This document shows positions 1 to 10,928 of a stretch of DNA of 64,000 nucleotides, in pieces; the stretch's first letter is position 1; each line of letters begins with the position of its first letter. The notes under the pieces were generated by a model, which made no database searches, was not told where the DNA came from, and was given only the letters and a program-made list of their open reading frames with translations. Origin of the DNA: Maratus speciosus (taxonomy: Eukaryota; Arthropoda; Arachnida; Araneae; Salticidae); the NCBI GenBank assembly GCA_963932465.1, contig OZ010786.1, positions 445,520,619 through 445,584,618 on the forward strand, given 5' to 3'. The position numbers were made by a program, and so were the translations under genes.

Positions 1-719
1 AGAAACGCTGAAACACACTGCAGTAAATGAAAAGATACAGCCAATTTTAAGCTTTTAAAAGAATGAAAAGTTTAAAAGAAATCCCGTAAAAGTTTTCTAA
101 ATGAATTTAAAGTATAAGTTTAAAGTATAAGTAAACTAAAGTATAAATTTAACGTATAAATTTTTTAAATGATTTTCTTTTCTAGTTATTGTATTAAGCG
201 GACGGTGGACGTAAAAAATTCGTTTTTTTTTTCAATTTTCATCATAGAGATATGAAATTTTGTGGAAATATTCACCATAAGTATATAGAACACCTTTAAA
301 GAATTTTCCAATCTTATTACAATTTTAAGATTTTTTAAAATAATTTAAATTTTAAAACGATATTTTAAAATGCTCCATGTGTTTTAATTTTTGAGATATT
401 TCGTCGATTTCTCCTTTTAATCGCTTAAAACTCTATTACAGACAAATCTGTGTATCGATGTATTAATCCCTTGAATAGCTATATTTTTTCTGAATTTCAT
501 ACTGATTTTCATCAAACTTTTGCCTTTTGATAAGTTAAAAATCAAATTTAATTATCTTAATGAAGTCGAATTTCAAAATGCGTGCACAGTTTCTTTGTAA
601 GCAATATCGGGACTCTTCCTTATCAATTTAATAAATTTTGATCAAAAATTAAGACGCATGGAGCATTTGAAAAATCCAAAAACGATGAAAATTCAATTTT
701 GAGAAAAATTGATTTAAAG
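1..719. other. Gene-free AT-rich sequence
   Basis: No open frame with recognisable protein content lies here. The first ~110 bases resemble the dispersed repeat family seen near 17.6, 27.2, 59.1 and 63.0 kb (an 'AAAGAAAT' stretch after a run ending 'ATGAAAA'). The rest is A/T-rich without a clear repeat or TIR. Confidence 0.5.
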
Positions 720-721
720 TA

Positions 722-1684
722 CAGGGTGTCCATAATTAAACGACCCTACTTTAAAGTTGTCTACAGACAAAACTATTGTTCATAAAGTTGTGAAATTTTG
801 TGAAAGACATAATAAAGGGATGGGAATTTGTTTAAGTAAAGAAAACAAACAAAAACATTAGTTCAAAATTTTGCCACCAGAGGGCGGTTTTTAATAAATT
901 ACACATTTAGCATTACGGTAGTTCAGAAATTTCATTTACAGTGCGTCCATAATTAAACGGTCCTATTTTAAAGTTGTCTGCTGGCGAAGCTATTCTTCAG
1001 AATGTTGTGAAATTTTGTGAGGCACATAATAAATGTATGGGAATTTGTTTGAGGGTGGTTTTTAATAAATTACACATTTAGCATTACAGTAGTTTAGAAA
1101 TTTCATTTACAGGGTGTCCATAATTAAACGGTCCTATTTTAAAGTTGTCTGCTGGCGAAGCTATTGTTCAGAATGTTGTGAAATTTTGTGAGGCACATAA
1201 TAAATGTATGGGAATTTGCTTGAGCAAAAAAAAAAAAAAAAAAAAAAAAAATTAGGAGGCCATTTTTTAATGAATTACACATTTAGCAAACATTTACGAT
1301 AGTTTAACAAATTTTGTTATAACCAAACATGTTCCGCATGATGTTCAACAATTTCAGATGCCATTTGGAATCGTAATGCCACAGCATGCCACAGTTGACG
1401 GCAATGTGTTCTGGGAAATGCTAGGAGCATGTCGTGAAAAGCTGTCTTTAGAATCAGGTTAAGTTAATAAATAAAGTTTCTGAACTATCGTAATGCTAAA
1501 TGTGTAATTTAATTAAAATCGCCCTCTGGTGGCGAAATTTTAAACTATTGTTTTTGTTTGTTTTCTTTACTTAAACAAATTACCATCACTTTATTATGTC
1601 TTTCACAAAATTTCAAAACTTTATGAACAATAGTTTTGTCCGTAGACAACTTTAAAGTGGGGACGTTTAATTATGGACACCCTG
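722..1684. mobile_element. Long-TIR MITE, Tc1/mariner type (TA duplication)
   Basis: A non-autonomous DNA transposon. The ends are inverted copies starting CAGGGTGTCCATAATTAAAC, flanked by TA on both sides (720-721 and 1685-1686). The inverted arms stay alignable for about 210 bases (722-935 against 1472-1684), including a shared 'GCCACCAGAGGGCG' block. No transposase frame is visible. Inside the left half the terminal sequence is repeated twice more (near 941 and 1112), and a 24-A run follows at about 1227-1250. A second, shorter copy lies at 61698-62158. Assignment to the Tc1/mariner superfamily rests on the TA duplication and is inference. Confidence 0.8.
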
Positions 1685-1994
1685 TATATTAAAGGGTCGA
1701 AAATATGTTTGTGTACAAAATTCAAACGCTTGTAACTTTGCATAAAATAATCGCATGTGCATGCGGTTTTTCGCAAAGGGCTCAGAGCAATCTGGAGAAT
1801 AACAATACGTACAAAAATAATTTTCGATTTTTGCTCAAATAAAAATCCACGGTTCCCATAAAATCTGATTTTCTGTTTCTATTTCGCAATTATTCCTCCG
1901 ACAGTATGGAACGTAGCACAGTGAAATTAACACCAACTATCCGTATGAAGCGAAGGATGTCAAATGAATTCTCAAATTTTTAAACTTTGAATTA

Positions 1995-3709
1995 CAGACG
2001 TGTGAAAATTATTAGAATAATTGTGAATTTTACAATAAAATCTTGTTATATTAAAGAAATAATACACTATTTAAAAAATATAGATACATTTGATATTTAG
2101 TACACATCTCCTTGTTCTTTATTAAAGATTCGATATGTCTTGGCATACTTTGTATAAGTTTTTGGCAATTAATTTGTATTTCGTTGTCATGGTGCCAAAT
2201 TTCAATGAGTCTTTCTATCAGACCATTCTTGTTTGTGATGTTGCATTTATTTAATTGTTTCTTTACAATGGCTCAAAGATTTACTCTGGGGTTCATATCT
2301 GGGCTGTTTCCAGATCATGGAAGTGTTTTTGTATTTTTTCATCCAAATACGTGGTCACATATGAAGCTTTATGGCACGAAGCTCTATCATGCATGAATAT
2401 GAAGTCTCCTTTTGGAAACCAGTCTTTTAATTGTGGAATTAGTCTTTGTTAAAGCACTTTTTTATATTGATACTGGTACATCATGCCTTCTACAATGTAT
2501 AAACGTCCAGTACCCTGAGCAGACATCACGCTCCAAACCATTACTTTAGTAGGATATTTGACCAGGTGTGCTATGCAATTAGGGGAAAATGCTTCACTGG
2601 TACTTCTCCTGACATATTGACTGCTTTCTTCTGATATCGCAAATATTGATTCGTCAGAAAAACATACCTAAAAGATAAAAATATTTTAAGGTAAGTAATT
2701 TGTAGAGAAATATCTTTAAAAAGAAATTTTTAATCAAATTTACAAACAGTTCTGCAATTTTAGTCAGTATGCAAAAGACATGATTTCAGGAAAAGAAATT
2801 AACAACTTGAATTCAACTGATTAATTAAAGGAAAATTAATATTTCTTATCTTTCTCCAGTCATTTCCGAATTGTTCTTGAACAACTTTTTTTTCAAGCAA
2901 ATCTCTTCTTTGCAATAGCAGATGTGATTTTAGCCTTTTTTCGAGGACGACGAGTACTGAGTCCAGCTGAGATGAGCTTTCTACGAATAGAAGACTCACA
3001 TACATTAACTCCATATGCTTGCAAAGAGATTTTTAATTCATGACTAGTTACTCTTCTGTTAGCAATCTGAATCAATTTCCTTTCTATTCTTGCAATAAAT
3101 TTACTTTTCCTTCCGCATTTCCCTACTCTAGAATTTTCATATTCACATTTGGAGTCCAAAGATCTTTTTATTCTACACACAGATGCTTGCGAAATTTTTG
3201 CTTTTTAGTGATTTCGTGCTGTGTATAGTGATTTTCTTGGGTGAGACACATTACCACAGCTAGTTTTCTAGGAGAAATATCACTTTCTTTACCCATAATT
3301 ACTCAATAATCCTTTGATAAACCTAAAAAAGGCTGCCAATTAGTATAACCTAAACAAAACAGCGAAAAGATTTGTTTTTAGAATAAAATAATACTGATGC
3401 CAATGCAAGAAATGAAAGAAAAAATAGCACAGCAAGCAGACGATTTTAAAATTTTATTTTAAATTCGTTTGTTAATCAAACAAGTTCTTTATGCAATGCA
3501 AACAATTTGATTACTTTGGATCAAATATTTTTCTTTTAAAAAATGGCAACATTTAACAAAATTATATCCCCAAAACTATTCTAAAGGAGTGAAAAATTGA
3601 CTGGATCAACAAAACAAATTACTTTTCAAGAAACATTGCAAGTATATACAATATTAATCAAGAAAAACTGAAAAAAATCACAATTATTCTAATAATTTTC
3701 ACACGTCTG
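1995..3709 (-). mobile_element. Tc1-like DNA transposon, 1.7 kb, degenerate
   Basis: The element is bounded by a perfect 32-bp inverted repeat beginning CAGACGTGTGAAAATTATTA, with TA duplications at 1993-1994 and 3710-3711. It encloses one decayed minus-strand transposase (2051-3296). Length, TIR length and TA target agree with Tc1/mariner elements. The element cannot be autonomous because the transposase has a frameshift, stops and a missing catalytic acid. Upstream of the transposase start (3297-3709) there is only AT-rich sequence. Confidence 0.88.
2051..3296 (-). pseudogene. Tc1-family DDE transposase, broken
   Basis: Cut-and-paste transposase. The likely start is the ATG at 3296 (MGKESDISPRKLA). 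Then come paired helix-turn-helix DNA-binding modules: a CRIKRSL motif near 3180 and a Tc3-type second helix with SSIRRKLISAGL. The catalytic core follows with FSDES (first Asp), MHDRASCHKA (second Asp) and NSPDMNP; the usual third acid is replaced (NPRVNL in place of NPxEN). The C-terminus is recognisable by SMPRHIESLI and TKY. Damage includes a one-base frameshift near 3195, a frame change between the second Asp and the DMNP block, a stop at the conserved Trp after NL, and a TAA near the middle. Codons on either side of 2668-2849 join in frame (DWRK then VCFSDES), so that 182-bp gap looks like an intron or an insertion. Confidence 0.85.
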
Positions 3710-3711
3710 TA

Positions 3712-4637
3712 ATTTCAGAGATATTATTTTTTTCTGTAACTTTTAACGAAGTTCTCAAAAGATGGCAATAAATTACTCTCTTTTTGTGAAAGAAAAAGGA
3801 AAATAATGGGATATCTCGCCTGCTAACTGAAATGGTTGAAAAAATATCTTAATTTTTGTTTTGTTTGAATAAATCGTTTTAATGATTTCTAATTTACATT
3901 CTCTTTTTAAAAATGTGATGTAAAGAATATGTCCTTTCCCCCACGTTTACTAAAATCATTACGAAAAACTAAAAAATAAAAATTTCAATATTATTGATCC
4001 GTATGAAATAATGTTTTCCGAATTTGTTTCGAATTTAAATGAATGACCTATGATATAACATAAAGTTTGGAGCACATAGTCTGAATATAATTACAAAACA
4101 TATGCTCTTAGTAAATGTTTTTGTCTAAACCATAAATATTTTGTCTTGTTTCATGGAAATAAGTTTTTTTTATTTTCAACCCACCTCACATTATGGAACT
4201 TAACGAAACTCTCCTGGATGAATTCACTTAGACAAATAAACAAACATTAGCTTGGCAATAATAACAAGCTCGACAAAATTTTATCCAAAATTCTCTCAAC
4301 CAATGGAATTTGATTGCCTGCATGTAGCCATATTTTTAATACTATAAGCGCATAAAAATCACGTAACTTGCAAAATGTAATTTTCAATTCATTTAAATTT
4401 AAACATGATTTCGTGCTTATACTAACAAATTTAATAAATATGATATAGATATTTTCTAAATGTACAATTAAATAAAATTTCTCCCCCCCCCCCAAAAAAA
4501 AAAAAAATCGAAAATTCTCATGTAAATGCAACGCATCGTGTTTCCTACGCCAGCTAACACAATATATATATTACTAGAGTATAGGAGTTATGAGTTTATC
4601 ATACTTCGACTAAACATGGTTGCTGAATTAAGATATA
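3712..4637. other. Gene-free AT-rich sequence
   Basis: No coding potential recognised. A homopolymer junction of ten C followed by 14 A lies at about 4483-4506. Nothing else stands out before the BEL LTR. Confidence 0.5.
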
Positions 4638-4937
4638 TGTCGAATGTCGAATGGTGCGAGTAACGAGATACCCATAGTCGCTGGTTCATTAACTACACTT
4701 ATTAATTTAATTTACTTTATATACAAGAATATTATTTACAGTTTATACATTATTCGAAGAATTATATACATTATTTGAAGAATATTGGATCCAGCGAACG
4801 CACCATAGGTCCGCAGAGATCGTCGAAAACCAAACAACTGAACTATTCTTAAAGGTTGCCAAACAGCCAAACCTAAATTACAGAAGAATGCGCCATGGAG
4901 GCGCGCGCGACAGTCAAGGTTAAGAGAAGCCGTAACA
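4638..4937 (-). repeat. BEL/Pao 3' LTR
   Basis: 300 bp, starting TGTCGAATGTCG and ending CCGTAACA on the plus strand. It matches the other LTR except at two substitutions near 4866 and 4873. It contains a GGCGCGCGCG-rich patch near the outer third. In minus orientation this is the downstream LTR and should hold the polyadenylation signal; I did not fix its position. Confidence 0.93.
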
Positions 4938-5397
4938 TACCGGCCCCCGTTGACATGTGTCAACATTCAACATAATAATACTAAATATAACAATGAACAA
5001 TAGGAATTAAATTTCTAAAAACAATATACACTAGTTTCCAAAAAAATTACAAATATGCTACTTCCAATAATATACACTTAAGTTTTTCAAAGATGAGAAT
5101 TAGATAAATTATAATGCAAACAGTGGTTACACTTGAATATCATAAAGACTATTATCAAAATTAGCACTCAATACACATAGCAAACTAATAAAATTAACAA
5201 AGTTTATAATATTTAATTAAAGAAAATATATAGATACGGTAACAGTTAGATTTAGATTCTATGTGAAAACTGAAGCAAAGAATTGCGTTCTGTTATCCCA
5301 ATATTAACTTGATATACATAATAAAATGTTCAAAATAAAAATATACAATAGTAATGATAATAATGCAATGAGTTAAATGTTTTAAGATAATAGAAAT
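4938..5397 (-). other. BEL/Pao 3' untranslated segment
   Basis: 460 bp of AT-rich sequence lies between the end of the pol reading frame and the 3' LTR. The purine-rich tract abutting the LTR (4938-4949 on the minus strand) is the likely plus-strand primer. No coding potential is seen. Confidence 0.7.
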
Positions 5398-5981
5398 CAG
5401 CAATCATCTAATGGAAGAGGACACACTTTTGAGACGGACCTCGTAACTATACCTGTTGCTGTTTTGATGTGTAAAACTCTGACTTTTTTATCAGAGCCAT
5501 GTATTACTTTAAGGACACGACCTAATGCCTATTTGCCAGGAGGTAAATTATCCTCCTTTAGGATGACCATACATCCTTCTTTTAGATTTTCTTTTTCAAT
5601 GTACCATTTTGTGCGTTGCTGTAAATTAGCCAAATATTCCGTGTTCCATTTTTTCCATAAAAGTTGTGTCATTTGGGTTAATTTTTGCCAGTTAGACAAC
5701 CTATTATCATTAATTTTGGTCAAATCCGGTTCAGGAATTGAAGTAATTGGTCGGCCTATTAAAAAATGGGCAGGGGTCAAGACTTCAATTTCATTTGGAT
5801 CTGACGACAAAGGGACTAAAGGTCGAGAATTTAAAATTGCTTCAATTTCTGTGGTTAATGTCCAAAATTCTTCAAGTGTGACTCGAGAATTGCCTAAGAC
5901 TCTTTTGAGATGATATTTAAAGGATTTCACCCCAGCCTCCCATAATCCACCAAAATTGGGTGAACGAGGAGGGATGAATTT
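5398..5981 (-). pseudogene. BEL/Pao integrase C-terminal part and DUF5641-like tail
   Basis: This continues in the same frame after the TGA at 5982-5984. It starts KFIPPRSPNFGGLWEAGVKS, where the Glu in LWEAG is the third integrase catalytic acid. It then runs through VLGNSRVTLEEFWTLTTEIEAILNSRPL and HFLIGRPITSIPEPDL to a basic C-terminal module (LGRVLKVIHGSDKKVRV) typical of BEL/Pao integrases. A second in-frame stop (TAG at 5529-5531) falls where relatives usually carry Trp before LGRV. The frame closes at 5398. This part would bind DNA and complete the integrase core. Confidence 0.88.
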
Positions 5982-6509
5982 TCAGTTAACAGCCTCAGTG
6001 GCCAAATAATTAGACAAAGCATCATCGGGTTTACATACCAGGGCATGTAATTTCTTCAACTCTTTATTTGCACCTACAAATGTAGTTCCATTATCTGACA
6101 TTATAGTTGTGCTTTTACCTCTTCTAGCGAAAAATCGTTTCAGGGTGGCAATAAAGGATTCAGATTTTAAATCTGTTACTATATCCAAATGAATTGCCTT
6201 TGTGGCGAGACAAACAAAAATTGCAACATAAATTTTATTATAATTGCCCTTTCTCTGATTTTTATACTTAATCATAAAGGGTCCACAGAAATCAATCGCA
6301 CATTTTTTAAATGGTGGGCTAGGGTTTACTCGTTCTGAAGACAAATTTCCCATTATTTGATTCGCACTTATTGGCTTGTTTCTGAAACAGGTTATGCATT
6401 TATGAACTATTTTACGCGCTAAAGATCGCCCATTTATTACCCAATATTTTTGCCTGACATGATGTAATAAGGATTGTGGCCCTAGATGGAAAAACTTGTT
6501 ATGAAAATA
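5982..6509 (-). pseudogene. BEL/Pao integrase zinc-binding and catalytic core segment
   Basis: After the TAA at 6510-6512 the same frame continues with an H2C2-type zinc-binding stretch (HNKFFHLGPQSLLHHV ... CITCFRNKP) and then the core: AIDFCGPF supplies the first catalytic Asp and IMSDNGTTFVG the second. The third acid lies in the next segment, after the TGA at 5982-5984. That TGA replaces a position usually occupied by Trp in this family, which is family knowledge rather than a measured alignment. The product would join the cDNA copy to host DNA. Confidence 0.88.
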
Positions 6510-7715
6510 TTAAAAAATAATTGCACTTAATTTATTATTATGGGGTAAAACAACAGGATGTTTGTTTTCAAAAGTCAGACTGGAGTTGTCTAGGCGACCT
6601 CCAACTCTGATAATTCCTGCAGAATCTAAATATGCATTCAAAAATTTTAATTGACTTTTACCTGACAGGCTCTTCTCGTTCTTCAGTTGTTTTATCTCTT
6701 CAGAAAATGTAGAATACTGTACCTGTTTAATCAGGACAACTTCCGCCTTTTTCAACTCATCAATTGTTAGAGGACCACTTTTTTTTTCTTTATCATTTTT
6801 ACAATTTTCTATAAATCTAAAAATATAACTAATAATACGAATCAATTTCGAAAAATCATTAGTCAAAGTAAACAAACAATTATACAGTAAATTTTCAGTC
6901 TTAACTGCGAGGTTAATGTCCTGAACTGATTTGAATTCTAACGCATAGTCATTATTTGTTTCTAGATCTACTGGATTATTTTCTGCATGCTGAATTTTGT
7001 CACGAAGAAAGTTCGGGCCACAAAACCAAAGGTTGCAATTTAAAAGTTCCTTAGCGTCCAGTCCTCTAGATATTACATCAGCTGGATTATTATCCGATGT
7101 CACATGCTGCCATTGGTAAGAGTCTGTAAGTTCTTGTATAGCAGCGACTCGGTTACTCACGAATGTTTTTAATAAATGGGGTGGTTTTCTAATCCAAGCA
7201 AGCGAGATCGTAGAGTCACTCCAGAGAACGATATTTTCTATTCGAATGTCCAGTGGCGGTAGAACTTTATGAATTAGTTTCGCTAATAGGAGGCAAGAAC
7301 ATAATTCTAAGCGAGGAATCGACACTGTTTTTATAGGAGAGACTCTGGATTTGCTGCACAATAGTTGCGCAGCAGGAGATCCTTCAACTGGTAAAGACTG
7401 AACATAAATTGCAGCTCCATAGGCTAACGAAGAGGCATCAGCAAACCCATGTATGATTATGCGATCTTCATGAAAAACAAATCTAGAAATCTTTAAGTTC
7501 TCTAACTCTGAGAGGGTGGATAGAAAGTCATTCCATTCTCTCTCCAGAAATTCCGGTAATGGCTCACTCCAATCGATTCTGGCTAACCAGAGCTTCTGCA
7601 TAAATATCTTAGCCCTTGTTACTACAGGCCCAATTAATCCTAACGGGTCAAATATTTTTGAAATTAAAGATAGGACATCTCGTTTACTATAAAATTCTTT
7701 GTTAGGAATTTTCAA
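6510..7715 (-). pseudogene. BEL/Pao RNase H segment (Peptidase_A17-like connection)
   Basis: 401 codons in the frame that follows a frameshift near 7716-7720. It opens with the BEL-specific connection domain (KRDVLSLISKIFDPLGLIGP, residues 11-30). RNase H follows: FADAS at 91-95, the Glu of SIPRLEL at 137, WSDS at 165-168 and NPADVISRG at 210-218, so the acidic catalytic set is visible. The C-terminal third (about 300-400) is a linker toward the integrase zinc finger. It ends at an in-frame TAA (6510). The enzyme would remove the RNA strand during reverse transcription. Confidence 0.9.
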
Positions 7716-7716
7716 T

Positions 7717-8574
7717 TTATACAGAAAACAGTCCCTCTGTGGTTCCCATAGAACAACCCAAGGTTTTTACTGAAGTACAATCTGGCTGATCATCGAAACT
7801 ATATTCGGTGGCAACCCTAGTATGAGATTCAGTTAATTCTCGATGATTTGCACACCATTTGTGTAATTTCATGTTTCCACGATTCAAAAGTTGAATTAAT
7901 TGTAATTTAAGGATTTTATCTTTTTCGAGAGTTGATTCCCCGGAAAGAAGATCATCTACATAAAAGTCCTTTAAGACGACTGACGATGCTAGAGGTAAGT
8001 TTTTTTGTTCATCTAGAGCTAATTGCTTAAGAGCACGAGTAGCTAAATAAGGAGCGTTAGATGTCCCATAAGTCACTGTATTGAGCTTATAAGTTTGTAC
8101 TGGCGCGTCAATATTGTTCTTCCACAAAGTTCGAAGAAAGTCTCTTTGCGAAGGATTAATTAATACCATTCGATACATCTTCTCTACATCCGCAGTGAAT
8201 GCATATCTATGTTTTCGAAAACGAATCATAATTAAGAATAACTCTTGTTTTGGAATTTTACCCTTTAAAAGGAGGTCATGCAATGACAACCCAGACGTCG
8301 TTGGCGTTGACGCGTTAAACACAACACGCAAGCGTGTAGTGCTTTTTTCTGGTCTGTAAACTCCATGATGAGGTATATAATAACAGTCCTTTACGGGTTC
8401 CGATTCCCCCACTAACTCCATATGATTTAAATTTTTATACTCGTCCATAAATTCCGAATACAGAGGTTGCAAGTTCGAATCCCTATCTAATCGGCGCCAA
8501 ACTTGATCGAGTCTTTTTTCGGCTAATTTTTTTGATTCTCCTAAAAATGTAGCATCCTCCATAGGCATGCTCAC
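7717..8574 (-). pseudogene. BEL/Pao reverse transcriptase segment
   Basis: A 285-codon open stretch holding the RT fingers and palm: RVVFNAS at 83-89, FTADVEKMYRMV at 126-137 with the first catalytic Asp, YGTSNAPYLATRAL at 169-182, and the YVDD box at 205-208. The frame is the same as the protease segment upstream (interrupted by a TAA at 8599), and RTATGQYVVSMP just after that stop is the usual BEL linker before RT. It ends at a frameshift into the RNase H segment at about 7716-7720. Confidence 0.92.
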
Positions 8575-8598
8575 AACGTACTGACCAGTGGCAGTTCG

Positions 8599-9351
8599 TT
8601 AATGCGTAGTTTTAAAATGATTTTCGCAAAATTTCTCTTTTTCACTAAGCAACGAACTGGAATCATTAATATTTTCGATTTCCCAAAATTGTCGCAAGGA
8701 TTGTTCTATTTTTTCATTTTGAGTGAGTAGACCACAATATTGAGAATCGTTTGGGGAATTACTCACAACACCGCTAGCTACACATCCAAACACGGTGTCT
8801 TGAAATAACAAGTTTTGTGATGAGCAGCGAATTTGACCGGCTTTCAATAAATCAGAAAAGCATTTAGAACCCAATAATAAATCTATTTTTACTGGTATAT
8901 TAAATTTAGCATCTGCTAACAAGGTATTTGTGGGTATATCAGAAATGTCTACACGAATGGGCGAAAGTGGGGTTATTTCTGTAATTTTTGGCACTAAAAG
9001 AAATTCCAGTTCCCTTGTGAAATCTCTATTTTTATTTGAAATCACAGTTTCAATTTTATAATTCAGTGTCGTAGCTGTGCCATTCAGCCCAGATATAGGA
9101 GCAAAAACCTTTGTTTTCTTTAAACCCAATTTTTTTGCAAACTCAAATGATACACAATTAATTTGACTGCAAGAATCTAATAAACTTCTTCCCTGAATAA
9201 AATTCCCTTTACTCGTTTTAATTTCAATTATTGCAGTTGATAAAATGACGCTTTTATTCGAAGAAGGAAAACTATTTGAAAGACTTTGCGAAACTGCTAC
9301 ATCAGGCGCCGCATTTCTTTCCCCCCGGTCCACTGTCTGCTCTTTTTCTGC
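8599..9351 (-). pseudogene. BEL/Pao aspartic protease segment
   Basis: It reads on in the gag frame after the TAG at 9352-9354. LLDSCSQINCVSFEFAKKL (residues about 51-69 counted from the Met at 9333) is the BEL/Pao protease active site, with DSCSQ instead of the commoner DTG/DSG. The flap and second half follow (IETVISNK, LLVPKITEI, IPVKIDLLLGS). It ends at a TAA (8599). The protease would process the Gag-Pol polyprotein. Confidence 0.88.
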
Positions 9352-10554
9352 CTATTGATTTCGAGATTCATTCTTAGAAACAATTGATTTATCTCTATGT
9401 AATAGAGTGTTATGAGATGAAGGTGATTTACAATGTTTACACATATGTTTTGACACACAATTAGAAACTAAATGAGATTCCGAAAAACATTTCAGGCAAA
9501 GCTTATGCTTTTTAACGATAGCATATCGTTCACCAAACTGCATATTAAGAAATTTCTTACATTTATATAGAGGATGAAATTGATCACAAATAACACACTG
9601 CCTCTCAGAACTCGAATTCACTAACAAAGATTTCGATTTTATTTCACTACTGATTTTTGATCTAGTTACGTTTCTATTTATACTTTCGAGCGATTGACTT
9701 CTTTTTTCTAAAAATTGCATTAAACTGTCAAAGCTTGGGACTTCAGATGTGTTTATTGACAATTCGTATTGTTTCCGAGACTCCTTATCCAATTTGTCTA
9801 AAATTATGATTGTAAACAAAATGTCCGAGAGTTTATTTCTCTCAAATCCTAAGTTGGTTAGAGCCCTGATATTTTTGTTTATAACATCTACTAATCGCCT
9901 TAGTTCTTTAGATGACTCGTGTGCAATTCTTTCGAAATCTAATATAGCCTTTAAGTGTATATTCACAATAATTCGTTTATTCTCAAATCTATTTTCTAAT
10001 GCTTTAAACAATGAATCAAATGTGTCTTCTGGAGTTTCTAATTGTTTAGCTTCATTTTTTAATGCGGAATGTAAATAATGTAATTTCTGAATTTCAGATA
10101 GCTGTTCATTATTCGTAACAATATTGTTAAATTCGATTTTGAACATATTCCAATCCTCATACTTTCCACTAAATTGAGGAAGTGGAATTTCTGGCAATTT
10201 GATCTTACAATTACTAAATTTTAATTCAGGACTTTTAGTTTCATTTTTATCAGAATTTAATAATAGATTGAAACTTACCTCTAGCTGTTCCACTCGTTCT
10301 TCCAACTCCATTAATGAAGAGTCGATTTCCGTCATATCATGATCGTCAGGAGCTGTTGTGTAATAATCGGTACGTAACGAATCGATGTTATTGGAAACCT
10401 TTTCAAGAGTCTTGAGTTTTGTATTGATTTTGATTTTTGACCACGTAGCGGTCTCATCATTTAGTAGAGTTTCTAGCCTAGTGAGCTGAGCTTTTAACGA
10501 GCCCCTCGATCTGTTTAAGGACACTAATGTGACCATTTCAATTGGTAATTTCAC
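9352..10554 (-). CDS. BEL/Pao Gag polyprotein
   Basis: 400 codons, intact on its own. An N-terminal coiled-coil-like stretch (about 20-95) precedes a DUF1759-type capsid region (LPQFSGKYEDWNMFKIEF, residues 125-142). Cysteine/histidine clusters lie at the C-terminus (CVICDQFHPLYKC at about 320-332, CLKCFSESHLVSNC at 353-366, CKHC near 372), as in BEL/Pao nucleocapsid. It forms the particle that packages the RNA. The first Met, 70 bp inside the 5' LTR, is the natural start. The TAG that closes it is in frame with the protease segment, so it may be either a readthrough-type gag/pol boundary or one more lesion. Confidence 0.9.
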   Translation of the reverse strand: MKLPIEMVTLVSLNRSRGSLKAQLTRLETLLNDETATWSKIKINTKLKTLEKVSNNIDSLRTDYYTTAPDDHDMTEIDSSLMELEERVEQLEVSFNLLLNSDKNETKSPELKFSNCKIKLPEIPLPQFSGKYEDWNMFKIEFNNIVTNNEQLSEIQKLHYLHSALKNEAKQLETPEDTFDSLFKALENRFENKRIIVNIHLKAILDFERIAHESSKELRRLVDVINKNIRALTNLGFERNKLSDILFTIIILDKLDKESRKQYELSINTSEVPSFDSLMQFLEKRSQSLESINRNVTRSKISSEIKSKSLLVNSSSERQCVICDQFHPLYKCKKFLNMQFGERYAIVKKHKLCLKCFSESHLVSNCVSKHMCKHCKSPSSHNTLLHRDKSIVSKNESRNQ

Positions 10555-10623
10555 AACAACTAAAATACAGTCCTAATGTAAACGAAGAATTAAAACCAAA
10601 ACCACTTCCGGTGAGCGGACCAA

Positions 10624-10923
10624 TGTCGAATGTCGAATGGTGCGAGTAACGAGATACCCATAGTCGCTGGTTCATTAACTACACTTATTAATTTAATTTA
10701 CTTTATATACAAGAATATTATTTACAGTTTATACATTATTCGAAGAATTATATACATTATTTGAAGAATATTGGATCCAGCGAACGCACCATAGGTCCGC
10801 AGAGATCGTCGAAAACCAAACAACTGAACTATTCTTAAAGGTTGCCAAACGGCCAAACATAAATTACAGAAGAATGCGCCATGGAGGCGCGCGCGACAGT
10901 CAAGGTTAAGAGAAGCCGTAACA
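10624..10923 (-). repeat. BEL/Pao 5' LTR
   Basis: 300 bp, the partner of 4638-4937 with two substitutions between them. In minus orientation it is the upstream LTR and should carry the promoter. The primer-binding position is at its inner (low-coordinate) edge, about 10605-10622. Confidence 0.93.
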
Positions 10924-10928
10924 ATATA

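Larger units (their letters stand above)
4638..10923 (-). mobile_element. BEL/Pao LTR retrotransposon, full length but broken
   Basis: A complete LTR element of 6286 bp in minus orientation. Two 300-bp LTRs (TG...CA) flank the body, and the 5-bp target duplication ATATA is present at 4633-4637 and 10924-10928. Next to the 5' LTR (high coordinate) a TGGTCCGC... stretch two bases inside is in the primer-binding position; I cannot name the tRNA. Next to the 3' LTR a purine tract CGGGGGCCGG is in the polypurine-tract position. Domain order gag, protease, RT, RNase H, integrase, with an aspartic protease of the DSCSQ type and a GGLWEAGVKS integrase motif, is that of BEL/Pao. No envelope-like frame is seen. 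The body has five in-frame stops and one frameshift although the LTRs differ at only two positions. Confidence 0.95.

Noticed and set aside
5464..5913. 149-codon plus-strand frame
   Set aside because: Antisense of the BEL integrase C-terminal region on the minus strand.
4638..10923. Endogenous retrovirus with an envelope gene
   Set aside because: There is no frame between the pol end and the 3' LTR; the domain content is a plain BEL/Pao retrotransposon.
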